This document shows, one piece after another, positions 25,704-38,400 of a DNA stretch of 64,000 nucleotides. Numbering within the stretch: the first letter of the stretch is position 1; each line of letters opens with the position of its first letter. Source of the DNA: JANQPC01 sp039208375 (GTDB lineage: Bacteria > Pseudomonadota > Alphaproteobacteria > Rhodobacterales > Rhodobacteraceae). The stretch covers positions 1 to 64,000 of the forward strand of contig JBCCRC010000002.1 of the NCBI GenBank assembly GCA_039208375.1. The letters are read 5' to 3'. The notes under the pieces were generated by a model that was not told where the DNA came from, searched no databases, and saw only the letters and a program-made list of their open reading frames with translations. The position numbers and the translations under genes are program-made.

Positions 25704-27563
25704 ATGAAAGGCATGACGCAGGCTCAGGCGCTTCGTGCTGCGCGCAATCGGGGGCTGAACCTGATTTCCGCTTCCTTCGTTTTCAGTATCTTCGTGAATT
25801 TGCTGATGCTGACCGGCCCGCTCTTCATGCTGCAGGTCTATGACCGGGTTTTGGGCTCTCGGTCAGAGGAAACGCTCGCGGCGCTCTTCGTGCTTGTTGC
25901 CTTCCTTTACATGATGATGTCGATCCTGGAATTCGCGCGCGGCCGGCTGATGGCGCGCTTCGGCGCAAAGTTCCAGTCGTCGATGGACCCGCTTGTGTTC
26001 GACGCCGCCCTAACGGCGGAAGCCACGCCGGGCATCTCGAAAACCGCGAAGCTTCGGGATCTGGAATCGATCCAATCGGTGTTTGCGTCGCCGGTGATCC
26101 TCGCGATCATGGATTTGCCTTGGTCGCCACTGTTTATCGCCGGCATCTTTATTTTCCACCCGATGCTGGGCTGGCTGGCCGTTGCGGGCGCCACGACGCT
26201 TCTGGTTCTGACGCTGGTAAACCAGATCGTCACCCACAAGAAGGTGCAGCGCGCCAATGGGCTTGTAGAGCACGCCCAGAACATGGCTGATCAGGCGCAA
26301 TCGGCCTCAGAGGTCGTCCGCAGCCAAGGGATGCGCACGGCCGTACGCACGCGCTGGGGCCAACAGCGCAATGCAGCGCTGTCCGAGAAGATCTCGTCAA
26401 ACGATTGGACGGGAAGCTTCACCTCTTTCACCAAATCGTTCCGGCTGTTCCTGCAATCGGCGATGCTGGGGGTCGGTGCCTATTACGTGCTCCAGGGGCA
26501 GATGACCGCCGGGGCAATGATCGCTGGTTCGATCCTGTTGGGGCGTGCCCTGCAACCGATCGAGCAATCGCTCGGCCAATGGTCCGCCCTGCAGCGCGCA
26601 CGCCAGGCATGGGTCGCGTTGAACGAGGCGCTAGAGGAACAGATGATGCCACAACCGCCCACGCCGCTTCCGGTGCCCGAGGCCCGGATCGACGTGGAAA
26701 ACATCACCTATTTCTCTGACATCACGCAGCCGCCGCTACTGAAACAGATTTCGTTCAGCGTGGCGCCCGGCACGGCCGTCGGTGTGATCGGAAAAAGCGG
26801 ATCTGGGAAAACCACGCTCGCCCGCGCGCTTCTTGGCCTTCTGCCGTTGGCCACCGGGCAAATCCGGCTCGGCGGCGCCTCGTTGAATCAGTATGATCCC
26901 GATGTCTTGGGGCAGCACATAGGCTATCTTCCGCAATCCGTGCGGATGATGAGCGGCACCGTGGCTGAAAACATCGCCCGAATGTCGCTTGAAGCTGATC
27001 CCGAACGGATCGTCGCCGCGGCGCAAGCGGCCAATGCCCATGACATGATCGTGTCGCTGCCCCAAGGCTATGACACGTTTATCGACGGCGATGCCAACAC
27101 GCTATCGGGCGGCCAAAACCAGCGCATTGCCCTTGCGCGGGCTCTATATGCCGACCCGCAGGTGATGATCTTGGACGAGCCGAACTCCGCGCTCGATCTG
27201 GCTGGATCAGAAGCGTTGAACCGCACGATCTCGGCCTTCAAGAAAGCGGGGCGCGCCGTGATCGTGATGACCCATCGCCCCATGGCCATTTCCGAATGCG
27301 ACCAGCTCGTGATCCTTAAAGACGGCGCCGTGCATGATATGGGCCCGCGCGATGAGATTGCACAGCGGCACTTTCGCAATGCCGCGCAGGTCATGCCAGT
27401 TAAACCAGGTGGGGGCGCGAACGCCCCGAAACGGGGAAAGCGGAATGTGGCCTCTGTATCTCGCGTGCCCAACTGGGCGCAGGCTGCGGACGCTCCAGCC
27501 GCGGGCGCTGCGGCGGGCACCACTGAGAAAGAACAGCCCAAACGCAAGAAGGGCGGAGCATGA
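25704..27563 (+). CDS. Type I secretion system permease/ATPase, PrtD-like (619 aa)
   Basis: This inner-membrane ABC exporter energises one-step secretion of proteins lacking a cleavable signal peptide. The membrane domain starts near residue 20 (FVFSIFVNLLMLTGPLFMLQ) and shows the PrtD-type YDRVLGSRSEETL. The ATPase domain has Walker A GKSGSGKTTLARALLG (from about residue 363), signature LSGGQNQRIALARAL (about 467), Walker B VMILDEPNSALDL (about 487) and the H-loop VIVMTHRP. A low-complexity Ala/Lys-rich tail of about 60 residues follows. There is no N-terminal C39 peptidase-like domain. The ATG at 25704 is chosen over an upstream opening because PrtD proteins begin shortly before the first helix. 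Its stop overlaps the adaptor gene (ATGA). The giant gene downstream is the obvious candidate substrate. Confidence 0.94.
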   Translation: MKGMTQAQALRAARNRGLNLISASFVFSIFVNLLMLTGPLFMLQVYDRVLGSRSEETLAALFVLVAFLYMMMSILEFARGRLMARFGAKFQSSMDPLVFDAALTAEATPGISKTAKLRDLESIQSVFASPVILAIMDLPWSPLFIAGIFIFHPMLGWLAVAGATTLLVLTLVNQIVTHKKVQRANGLVEHAQNMADQAQSASEVVRSQGMRTAVRTRWGQQRNAALSEKISSNDWTGSFTSFTKSFRLFLQSAMLGVGAYYVLQGQMTAGAMIAGSILLGRALQPIEQSLGQWSALQRARQAWVALNEALEEQMMPQPPTPLPVPEARIDVENITYFSDITQPPLLKQISFSVAPGTAVGVIGKSGSGKTTLARALLGLLPLATGQIRLGGASLNQYDPDVLGQHIGYLPQSVRMMSGTVAENIARMSLEADPERIVAAAQAANAHDMIVSLPQGYDTFIDGDANTLSGGQNQRIALARALYADPQVMILDEPNSALDLAGSEALNRTISAFKKAGRAVIVMTHRPMAISECDQLVILKDGAVHDMGPRDEIAQRHFRNAAQVMPVKPGGGANAPKRGKRNVASVSRVPNWAQAADAPAAGAAAGTTEKEQPKRKKGGA

Positions 27564-28873
27564 TGCAGCAGCAACCTTCAGATGCGCCGAAGTGGCGAAC
27601 ACGCGTGCCAATGGCGTTCGGAATTGCCGCGATCGCAATTCTGGTTGGCGGGTTCGGCTATTGGGCTGTTACAACCAACATCGCCGGCGCGATCATTGCG
27701 TCAGGTCAGATACAGGTAGAAACCAACCGCCAAGTCCTGCAGCACCCCGAGGGCGGCGTTGTTGGTGAAATCCTTGCCGACGATGGCGATTTCGTTGAGG
27801 CCGGCGAAGTGGTGCTGCGCTTCGACGGCACGCTGATCCAGTCAGAACAGGCGATTGTCGAAGGCCAGATCAACGAGCTCCGCGTGCGGCGCGCCCGCCT
27901 GGAGGCCGAGCGCGACGGTAGCACGGATTTGAGCTTCGCCGCTGAACTGTTGGAAAAGGCCAAGACCAACCCTGACATTGCCGAGCAGATTTCGGGTCAA
28001 CGCCGCCTGTTCCACGCCAAGATTGAGCGCATGGGCAAAGAGATCGAGCAGTTCGAGGAACAGCTCGTTCAGCTGTCTGCAGAGGTTGATGGCGTTAGGG
28101 CACAACTCGCTTCACTGAGGGACGAGGCAGCGCTTGTTGCCGCCGAGCTGGAAGACCGCGAGTCACTCTTCAAGCGAGGCCTGATCTCGCTCAACGATAT
28201 CTCGGGCCTGCGACGGGATGATATTCGCCTTACCGGGGAGATTGGCGAACTTGAGGCGCGCATTGCGCAGCTCAAGGGCTCTGCTGCAAGCGTAAATATC
28301 GAAATACTTGAGCTTGATACCACCCGGCGGGAAGAGGCGATCACTGCGTTGCGCGATCTGCAAGTGCGCGAGATCGAATTGGCGGAGCGGAACTTTGCTT
28401 TGCTCGAACGCTTGTCTCGGCTTGACGTGAGATCGCCCGTGAGCGGCTATGTCTTTGAGAACCAGGTATTCTCGGTAAAATCTGTCGTACAACCCGGGCA
28501 GGCGATTATGTACATCATTCCGCAGGATCAGCCGCTTGTGGTTGCCGCGCGGGTAGAGCCGATCGATATCGATCAGGTTCGGCTTGGGCAGGAAGCCGCG
28601 TTGCGCTTCTCGTCTCTAGACCAAAGCGTAACGCCGGTTCTGAACGGAGCAGTCGCAAAGGTCTCGGCTGACGCGAGCACTGATGCGACGTCCGGCCTGA
28701 GCTACTACGCGGTTGAGTTGCTTCCCATAGAAACAGAGCTTGAGAAGCTGGGCGGGCAATCCATCATTCCTGGTATGCCAGTAGAAGTCTTTATTCGCAC
28801 TGATGATCGAACGCCGCTGGATTACCTTGTTTCTCCACTGACCGACTATTTCAGTCGGGCAATGCGTGGTTAG
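27560..28873 (+). CDS. HlyD family type I secretion periplasmic adaptor (437 aa)
   Basis: This is the membrane-fusion protein linking the ABC exporter to an outer-membrane TolC channel. A single N-terminal helix (FGIAAIAILVGGFGYWAV, about residues 20-37) is followed by a biotinyl-lipoyl-like half (LQHPEGGVVGEILADDGDFV), a long coiled coil (about residues 95-290, with EQFEEQLVQLSAEVDGVRAQ) and the second lipoyl half plus beta-barrel (RSPVSGYVFENQVFSVKSVV). The C-terminal signature PGMPVEVFIRTDDRTPLDYL is typical of the PrtE/HlyD group. It starts within the stop of the ABC gene. No tolC-like gene is in the window, so the outer-membrane partner must be encoded elsewhere. Confidence 0.94.
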   Translation: MMQQQPSDAPKWRTRVPMAFGIAAIAILVGGFGYWAVTTNIAGAIIASGQIQVETNRQVLQHPEGGVVGEILADDGDFVEAGEVVLRFDGTLIQSEQAIVEGQINELRVRRARLEAERDGSTDLSFAAELLEKAKTNPDIAEQISGQRRLFHAKIERMGKEIEQFEEQLVQLSAEVDGVRAQLASLRDEAALVAAELEDRESLFKRGLISLNDISGLRRDDIRLTGEIGELEARIAQLKGSAASVNIEILELDTTRREEAITALRDLQVREIELAERNFALLERLSRLDVRSPVSGYVFENQVFSVKSVVQPGQAIMYIIPQDQPLVVAARVEPIDIDQVRLGQEAALRFSSLDQSVTPVLNGAVAKVSADASTDATSGLSYYAVELLPIETELEKLGGQSIIPGMPVEVFIRTDDRTPLDYLVSPLTDYFSRAMRG

Positions 28874-29497
28874 GGTCGGATTTATTGAGAATGAGTTTTG
28901 GATTTCACAGCTTTACACTGAATTCGTGAATTGAAATTTTGAACTCTGCTTCGCACCCCAAATTTTGCGGCTCTGGATTGCCGCGAGACGGGGCAGTTAT
29001 CGTTGTCCCATACACATTTGAAATCATCTACGGCATGAAAAAATAGCGAGAAGACTGTATGGGATTCTGGACAAGTCCTTGAAATATCATAGTTTACAGC
29101 TTCGCCATTGTTTCTTGTCCATGGAAAATGTTTTTCAAGTTTTGCAGGCAGCAGACAAAGGCAGAGATTTCCCGTCTTAGTAGAAAAATCAACTAAGGAT
29201 ACTACTTTTTCGAACTATAGAAAGTAATATAAATAATTGAAAAATATATGTTTTTTTGAGTTATTGTGACCTCCGACTGCCGCTAAGAAATGCCGATAGT
29301 GCCAGCCTGGCGCGGAGAAGAGCATAGTCAGTATTAACAGTTGCCTAATAGAGAAATCCTGTGATTGGTTTCCCTTGGGTGAGGGGCATCCGTTTGATCG
29401 TCGGCTCGTGCTACGTTTTGAGTGCGCGGCGATTCCCGGCCAGCCCTGTTTAGTGTGAGCGGTGTAATACCGCTTTGTATGAGTACGGGGGACGGTT
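28874..29497. other. AT-rich 624-bp region upstream of the giant surface-protein gene
   Basis: The sequence from about 28874 to 29350 is visibly richer in A and T than anything else in the window, with runs such as the one around 29215-29265. It contains no open frame with coding character. It separates the adaptor gene from the giant gene and probably holds a separate promoter and a long leader. TATAAA-like and TAATAT-like hexamers lie around 29227-29235, but no -35 fits well. The giant gene's own ribosome-binding site GGGGGA is 6 nt before its ATG. Confidence 0.5.
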
Positions 29498-32400
29498 ATG
29501 CCGGTCACGAACGATTTTTCTGCAAGCGAACTCGATCTTAACGGGAACAGCATTGGCTCCCCAACAGCTTTGGTCTGGGGCCCGGACGGCCGGCTTTATG
29601 TCACCGAACAAGATGGTGACATTAAGATCCTTACAGTGGAATTTGGTGACAAGGATCCAACCGATGGCGATCCCACGAACTCGTTTTACGTGTCGGATTT
29701 CGAGCTCAACACGCTGGTAAAGCAGGTTCCCAACCATAACGACGATGGCTCGGACGGTGGCTCTACCGTACGCCAGGTTACTGGTATCGACGTCACGCAG
29801 CAGTACGACGCCAACGGCGACCCCGTGTTTTTTGACGGCGTACCCGCCGTTGTTATGTATGTCACCTCATCCGACAACCGCATTGGCGCCGGCGGCGGCG
29901 GCAATGATGCAAATATCGACACCAACTCGGGCGTAATCACGCGCCTGACGCAAACTGAAAGCGGCTGGGAAGCGGTTGACATCGTGCGCGGCCTGCCGCG
30001 TTCAGAAGAAAACCACGCCACGAATGGCCTTGAGGTTATCCAAGAGGTTGATGGCAACGGGCAGCTGATCAGCGAACGTATGATCGTGGCCAGCGGCGGA
30101 AATGCCAACACCGGTGCTCCGTCGAACAACTTTGCCGGGCAACAGGAACAGCCCTATTCGGCGGCCATCCTCGAAATCGATCTGTTGGAGATCCGGGCGA
30201 TCGAAGCTGCCGACGGCCCGAAGGTCGATGATGGGCGCGAGTATGTCTATGACATGCCTACGCTCGACGACCCTACTCGTGATGAGCCCGAAGGCGATCC
30301 TTTTGGCGGCAACGATGGCCTGAATAGCGCCAAGCTGCTGGCTGACGGCCCCGTGCAGATCTATTCGGCAGGCTACCGGAACGCTTACGATGTTGAGGTA
30401 ACCGAAGACGGCCGCGTCTTCACATATGACAATGGCGCCAACAATAACTGGGGCGGTCGCCCGGCTGGTGAAGATCAGGATGGTGACGTTGACTCGGTGG
30501 AAGTCGAAAGCGGCACACCTCCCGGCTATATCTCCACCAACCTGTTTGTAGAAGACAACGAAGAAATTGACGGCAACTTCAATCCGCAGAACTGGGACCA
30601 GCTTCACGAAGTCACCCGGTCTGACGATCTGAACGGCCGCTCCCTGTCCGCAGGCGAGGGCGGCGCACAGACGTATCTCTGGGATCACCCCGACCTTGGC
30701 CAGCTCACACTGGTTTATGGCGGCCACCCGAACCCGACGCGTGCCGAAGGCGCGCGAGCCGGTATTCTCTATTCGCCGGAATCTGGCGTTGGGAATGCCA
30801 AGCTTATGGTGTCGAACGTGGGCGTCGATGACGGCTCCGGCACGGGCACGCTGACAAGTGACTTCCTCGAGGTCGTCGATTGGCTGTCGAGCATCGGATA
30901 CAGTGACGCATTCATCAACGAAACCGTTGTGGCGCTTGATCCCGGCGTGACCTATTCCGACACCTTTGCCCCTGGCTTTGGCGGAGCGGGCCCCACGGGC
31001 CGCCCGACGACAACCGACGTGTTTTCGCTCGTAGAGGACGCCAATGGCCCGATTGGCCTGCCGGCTGATATCGGCGAAATCGTGAATGCGGTGAACCCGA
31101 TTGAAGGCAACTACCTCGAAGCCGGTTTCACCGACGGCGCGCTCGATACCGGCAAGGGCTCGGTCAACGGCCTGACGGAGTACACTTCCACCATCTTTGA
31201 TGATGCAGGTCAGGCGCAGATGCAGGGCGCGCTTTTCGCAGCAAGCCTCAACCAGGGCCAGTACTACATTATCGGCCGCGATATGGATAACGGCGGCGTC
31301 GTTGAAACCGCAACGACGACGTCGGGCAACGGCGGGGCTGGCAGCACCCCGCGCACCGTTGCCGATGATAAAGATTTCCTTCAGTCGGGCGGTGCGCCGC
31401 TTGGCTTGGCATCTATCGGGGACGATCTTATCCCGCACGGCGGTGATACCGCGTTCCGCGGCACGGTCTGGGCCGCAATCTACAAACAGAACGGGCCGGT
31501 TATCGAGATCTTCCAACCGGGTGATCCCGAGGACAATCCGCTTCTGGGCGTAAACAACTATGCAGGCCAAGAACCGTCCGACCCGACAGATAACGATCTC
31601 GACGGCGTTGATGATATCAACGACCCATTTGAATTCGATGCAGATAACGGCGTCGATCTTGCCGCTGGTGAAACCTATGTGCTCAATTTCAGCCAGGTAG
31701 ACCTTGCCGGAATCCCGGAGTTTTCGGGCACGATCGGCGATACCGGCCTTATGGGCGCCGCGCTAGATGGCGTGACGCCCAACCGCGATGCCAAGACGCT
31801 TGCCGATGGCTTTACGGATCCGGCCGATCTTGAAGACGGCCTCTTTGACAACGCGGGGAACATCATCCCCGGCGGCAATGCGCCAATCCTGCAGATCAAG
31901 TCCGTGGTCGACGGCACGGCTGTTGGCACTGCCAATACCCTGCGCGATGGCTTGCACACCGGTGTGAAGCTTGCCGATGACGTGCAACGCCTCGTGGCCG
32001 AGGTGGAGATTTTCAACTGGTGGGCCGACCAGCCTGGGGGCGGCCGCATCAGCGGCATCACCTTCGGCGATGGCACACAGTCAAACTTCCTCCGTTTCGT
32101 GTTCGGCGACATCGGGGGTGGAAATCTGGGCCTCGAGGTTGGCCTCGAAACGGACGACAACTACGTCGTCTTGGGCACGTCGGCCGACACTGCTTTTGTT
32201 GACGCGTTGGAAAGCGGGGGCGCCACGGCGAACCAGAAGAAGGTTACGCTTCAGCTCGAAATCTCTGACATTGGCGGCGGCTACGACATTACCGCCAACT
32301 TCAAAGTGAACGGTGAGACAGACTTTACGTCTGTGCCGCTCTCGCCCGCGACGCTTCCCGAGGGAGTGCTGCGGCAAGTGCTCGACGGGACGTACACAAT

Positions 32401-35400
32401 TTCCGACGATGACACCACGCTGCCCTCTGGCGCCGCAATCGGCATTGTTGCCGAGAAGGATGACGGCGTTTCCTTCACGACGGTCGATTTCGACGTGATC
32501 CGTATCGAGGGGATCGGCAATGAGATCGTCGCAAACGACGAGGCGGCTGCCGAGGCGCCGGGTACGGCGGGCGACGATACCGTTCTCTACACCGGGCCCG
32601 AAGCGACCATCGATCTCGACGATAGCGTTGAAAACTTTGATGGATCCGGCTCGGCGGCAGATTGGGATCTCGTCGGCACGTCCGCTGACAATGACATCAC
32701 GGTCGGTGAGGGCGCAAACGTCGTCACCACTGGCGAAGGCGTTGACCGCGTGATCGGCACCAAATCTTCGCTCGATGGCGACGAGGTGACTGACTTCGCG
32801 GCGGGCGACACGGTTGTTATTGAAGACGGCTCGCTCGCCGACGCAACCAATGTCATCTACACCGCCGGAAGCGCCATTCTAAACGTGAACGGAACGACGA
32901 TCACGTTCTCGGGCCCTGATTTTGAGTCGTTCGATCCGGCCACCGGCCCCGAGATCTTTGCTTTCGCGCAAACCGACGAGGGCCTTGAAATCACGCGCGC
33001 CGACCTCGAAGAGGTCGTCTATCGCGTCAACGCCGGGGGCGAAACGATTACGGCCTTGGATGATGGCCCGGATTGGCAAAGTGATGCCGGTTTCTTTAAC
33101 GGAAGCGGCCCGGTCAATATCACCGACACCGCTGGCTCGACCTTCACGAACGCTCTGACCGACTCCGAGGACGAGATCGAGTTTGCACCGGACGTCGACG
33201 GGACAGTTGTTCCTTGGGAGCTCTTTGTAAACGAGCGTTCGGAGAATACTCCGGGCGGTGCCGAGATGACCTACAACTTCGATGTTGTGGCTGGCACAAC
33301 CTACAAGATCACGCTCTACTTCACCGAGAACTGGAACAACATTTTCACGGCGCCCGAACGCGTGTTCGACGTGGCCGTTGAAGGCAACGTTCCTGCTGAA
33401 TTCAACGACATTCATCCACTTCGCGAAGCCACTGACTTTGTTGATGGCGCAGGCGCACCGCTGCCAAGCTTCCCGAACGGAACGCAAGACGAGAAGCAGC
33501 CGTATCTTGGCGTCGCCTTCAAGAAAGAGTTCACCTACACGGCGACCGATGACGTGCTAAGCCTCGCGTGGCAGCACAATGCGCTCACCGGCGTTCAAAA
33601 CCCGAAGATCAATGCAATCGAGATCACGCAAGTGGGCCTCTCCGCGCCGGTCGAAGACGTTACGCCGCCCGTGGTGGCCAGCATCGTGGTGGAAGACAGC
33701 CTGTCTGATCAGGATAGCCCGCGCGACGTGACGGTAACGCTTACGGACGAAACTGCGTTCGACATCGCGACCTTCTCGGGGCTCGATGGCACGGAACTGG
33801 ACTTCACCGGTATTACGCCGGCAGGTGTCAGCACCCCGCTGATCACCCTGTCGCCCGACCAGAAAACGGCAACGCTGGTCTACTCGATCGATCCGCCGAG
33901 TGACACGAACGCTTGGCCTACTGGCACGTTCAGCGTGGCCGTTGCGGCAAACACGTTCTTCGATGCCGCTGCAAATGATGCAGAGGCCGCTAGCTTCGAT
34001 TTCACCTTTGCAGAGCCCGCGCAGCCGGGCCAAGTGGTTCTCGCTGTCAATGCCGGCGGTGTAGCAGTAGATGGCGCTGCTTATGGCCTGCCCGGTGTGA
34101 CGTTTGAGGCCGACACCGCGGCGGCCCCGCATCCGACCGTTGACGTCTCCAACACGACCACTGGTAGTGGCAACAATACTAACAACAGTGGTGCCGACGA
34201 CGTACCGTTCGACGGCGTGCCGGTGCCCGATACCGTCTTCACCTCCGAGCGTTGGGGCAACGATTTCCAGTATGACGTGCCGCTCGCAAATGGCACCTAC
34301 ATCGTCGATCTCTACTTTGCAGAGACCTTTCAAGGTCTGCCGGGCAGCGGCCTGGCCGGTGGCGTGGGCTCGCGGATCTTCGATGTCAGCATTGAAGGCG
34401 AGACCGTTCTTGATGACTACGATCTCTTTGACGATGGGGATGGCATTTTGGGCAACGGCGCTGGCGCGCCTGCAACGAAAATCATCAAATCCTACGAGGC
34501 CGAGGTTGTTGACGGTGTTCTGACCATAGCGCTCGATACGGTGGGCGGTGATGGCGCGGACAACGCTAAGATTTCTGCCTTCGTCGTCCGGGTGCCAGAG
34601 GCCGGCGTGACGGCCTCGATCACCGGAGATGCGACGGTGGCCGAAGATGCGGGCACTGCGACCTACACGGTAACCCTAAGCGAGGATCCGACCGAAACCA
34701 CCAACGTCACCATCGATGTAACGTCTGGCTCCGCTGACGTACCCGGTGATGCGGAGGCGACGGGGGGTGGCACGCAAATCACCCTAACCTTTGAGCCCGG
34801 CGGGGCGTTGTCGCAGGATTTCACAGTCGACATCAGCGAAGATACGCTGCCTGAACTCGACGAGACCTTCGACGTCACGATGTCGGGCCTGCCCGTCACT
34901 TCGGGCGCCGCAGGTGCGGTCACGACCACGATCGAGGCTAATGACGGCCCGGTCGACAGCGTGGATGGGGTTCCGACGATCGAAGGCGACTTCTCCGATG
35001 ACGGGCTAACGCCAACTGACCTTGGCACGCTCGCCACCGGCGACACGCTGATCGTTGCCAGCCAACAGGGCGATAGTGCCCCTGGCGGCCGCGAGCGCGA
35101 CTACTTCACCTTCACGGTGGCCGAGGGCGAGGTGCTTACAGGCATCATCCTGCAGGATTGGGTAACCGCGGAGGGCGGTACAGCCCAGGCATTCATCGGC
35201 ATTCAAGCCGGCGGTCAGGTAACCACGGACCCCGTGACATTCGACAATTCCGGCGACCTTCTCGGTGGATACATCTACAACTCGGGCGACGAGGAGAATC
35301 CGGCCACTTCCAACGACGGCAATCTGTTGACGGTGGAAGCGCTTGGCGCGGGCAGTGCGCAAGGCGTTCAGTTCGGCGATGGCTCCGGCTTCACGCCACC

Positions 35401-38400
35401 GCTTCCGGCGGGCCAGTACACGATCTGGCTGAACCAGGGCGGTGACATCTCGACGGCCACGCTTCGCCTGGTCACGGAGGTGCCCGGCACTTCAGTGACG
35501 ATTGAGGTGACAGGGGGGGAATCCGTCCTCGAAAACGGCGACTTCGGAACCACCGAATTGGGCTTCGACCTTGCCGCGTCGGACAACTTCAACGGCGATA
35601 TTGAGGTGGTGTATGACCTGCTCACGGAGACAGGCCTCACCCAGACCGTTTCTTTCGTCGATGGGGTAGGGCGCCTGACGGTCGACGTTCCGAACGACAA
35701 CGTGGATGATGGCGACGATATAATCTCGCTCGTCCAACTCGTCTCGGGCACAGACCTAACCAGTGCGCTGACGGTTGCGATCTCTGACGCGGGCGATGGC
35801 ACGGCGTCTGTAGTGACAGAGGATGATGGGGGCACGAGTGGCCCAACCAAGGGCGACTTTATCTTCGGCATAAACGCGGGCGCGGTTGGCCAAGGGCCCG
35901 TGGTCGACACGAACGGCAACACCTACGATGCCATTGTAGAGACTGAATGGGTAGGTAACCCGTTTGCACCAGGTGCTGCAAATGAGCTCGACTATGACGG
36001 AGATGGCGACGTCGACAACGACGACGAACTCTACGACAGCGAACTCTTTGGCGGAAACACGTCGCCAAACCTAAGTTTCACGCGCTCCGGCATCGATGCC
36101 GGCGAGTACATCCTTACGCTCAAATTCGCCGAGATTTTTGCTGATGAAGCCGGCGCACGGGTTGCGACATTCACGGTGAACGGCGTCGAGGTTATCACTG
36201 ATCTCGATATCTGGTCCCAGGTCGGCCAGTACGCCGCCTTGGATATCGATATCCCGGTTACGATTGAGGACAGTGGCGACGGAACTGGCACTCTTACCAT
36301 TGTGGGGGACCCGAGCGCAGACAATGCAAAAATTTCTGCTCTGGCGCTTTATGATCTCGTTCCATCCACGGACGTGGTCGTTTCTGTTGCCGACATCGAG
36401 GCCGCAGAAGATGGCGGGCCTGCAGACATCGTCTTCACTCGGACCGGTCCGACCGATGAGGCACTCACGATCACCTTCGCGCTGAGCGACGGCACCGCCA
36501 TTGCGGGCACGGACTATACTGTGCCGGCAAGCAACACGGTTACCTTCGGCATCGGCGAAACTGAGGCAACCGTGCCGGTCGATCTGATCGATAACGGGGA
36601 GGAGTCCGTCTCGGGCAATCTCACCTTCGATGTCACAATCACCGACGCGACTGTGCCCTCTGGCGGCCCGGTTCAACTGGGCGATGGCGATGCCACCGTC
36701 ACCATCCTTGATGATGAGTTTGTCGATCCTGCGGATATCGACGGTGACGGCATCCTCAACATTGACGATCCCTTTGCCTACGATGCCACCAATGGGGCCG
36801 GGCGTGTTCTTTCCGTTGGCGGCGAGTTCACGCAGGACTTCAACACCGATACGACGGATCCGTTCGATGCCAATGGCGGCTTCAGCGGTATCCTCGTCAA
36901 CCAAGGCTTTGATTACCCGGGAAGCTCCGAAGAAGATCCCTACGGCGATCGCACGAGCGGAGCGCCTGGCGTTGATATCTCGGGCGGCAGACTGAACATT
37001 GTTTCGCGGGAGTTGGACGCCTTCGCTGGAGGAACCGGTGACAACAACACGCTGGCGGATGGCTACCAGTCTGCCGTTGATGTCTCTGCGCTCACGAGTT
37101 TCGAGGTCGTCTCTCGCGCCAGCAGCGACCAGTTTGTATCCACGACCGCAAACTCCGGCGGCTTTGAACAGTTCGGCGTGTCGCTCGGTGCGGGCGGAGT
37201 TGATGACTTCGTCAAACTCGTCATCAGCGACAACAACAACACCAACCAAGGCGGCAACAACATCGTGCGCGTACAACTTGCGCACAACGGTTCGCTCGAA
37301 GGCGGCGAAGTCAACTACGGGATCGGCACTGCTGATGGCCCAACGGTGGATCTTAGCCTTGTGGGCGACTACGAGTTCCGCCTGATTGTTGACCGTTCCG
37401 CCGGCGACAATGGTCAGGTCTCGGGTGTCGTGAACTTCTATGCGGCGGCCGACGGCGCGCTTCTGGAAAGCTTCGATGTTCCGCCTGCGAACATCGCCGC
37501 GGGAAGCAGCCTTATTGCCGCTATGGATGGCGCCAACCCGCTGACCGGTGGTGCCGGTGGCCTAGCCTACGGCGTCTTCGTGTCCGAATGGGCTGGAGGT
37601 GCGGCCAACACCATCACCGCAAACTACGACTTCCTAACAATCCGCGCGCTCGACGAGGCTACACTCAGCGTGGCCGCACCTGTCGATCCTGTCGTCGAAA
37701 GCGGCGATGCCGACACAACATCGGTGGCGTTCACCCTGAGCGCGCCCGGGTTCAACGGGTTGCTCGACATCGACTTTACCGTCAATGGGGCGCCGCTTTC
37801 GGCGGCAGCGGTTGAGTTTGTGGACGGCGTGGCAACGCTTGCAGTCGAGGTCGCCAATGATGATCTCGCCAATGGCGACGAAGCCGTTACGGTTGTTCTC
37901 ACCGGCGCCAGCAATGGCTTCTTGACGGTGGACGCAACCGCGGCGGAAACGACCGTTGCGGAAGACGACGCCGCGCCCGTTGCGGTAGCCGATACTGCTG
38001 TGACGGTTGAAGATCAGCCGATCACCTTCAACCCGGCGCTTAACGATACCGATGCCGATACCGATCCGTCGCTTTTGACGGTCACCTCGGCCACGGTTGT
38101 CTCGCCGATCGATGCTGGTGTGGTTCTGAACCCTGATGGCACCGTCACGGTGACGCCAACAAGCGGGTTCGTCGGCGATATCGTCTTCGACTACACAGTA
38201 GAAGATCCCGCCGGCAACGCCGCGCAAGGCTCGGCGACCGTGACGGTATCTGACGCCGCGCTTGTCTCGATCGCGGACGCGGAAACAAAGGTTGAAACTG
38301 GCGATACCGGCTTCGTCTCGCTGGTATTCCCGCTCACCGTCTTCCCGGCAACGGAAGGGGAGGTTGAGGTCACTTACACCGTCGATGGTGTTGAGGTGAC

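Noticed and set aside
30002..31570. 522-codon open frame on the minus strand within the giant gene
   Set aside because: It is antisense to the propeller-coding region. Similar antisense frames recur along the gene (36071-37285, 41423-42619, 45092-46027) because of codon bias, not separate genes.
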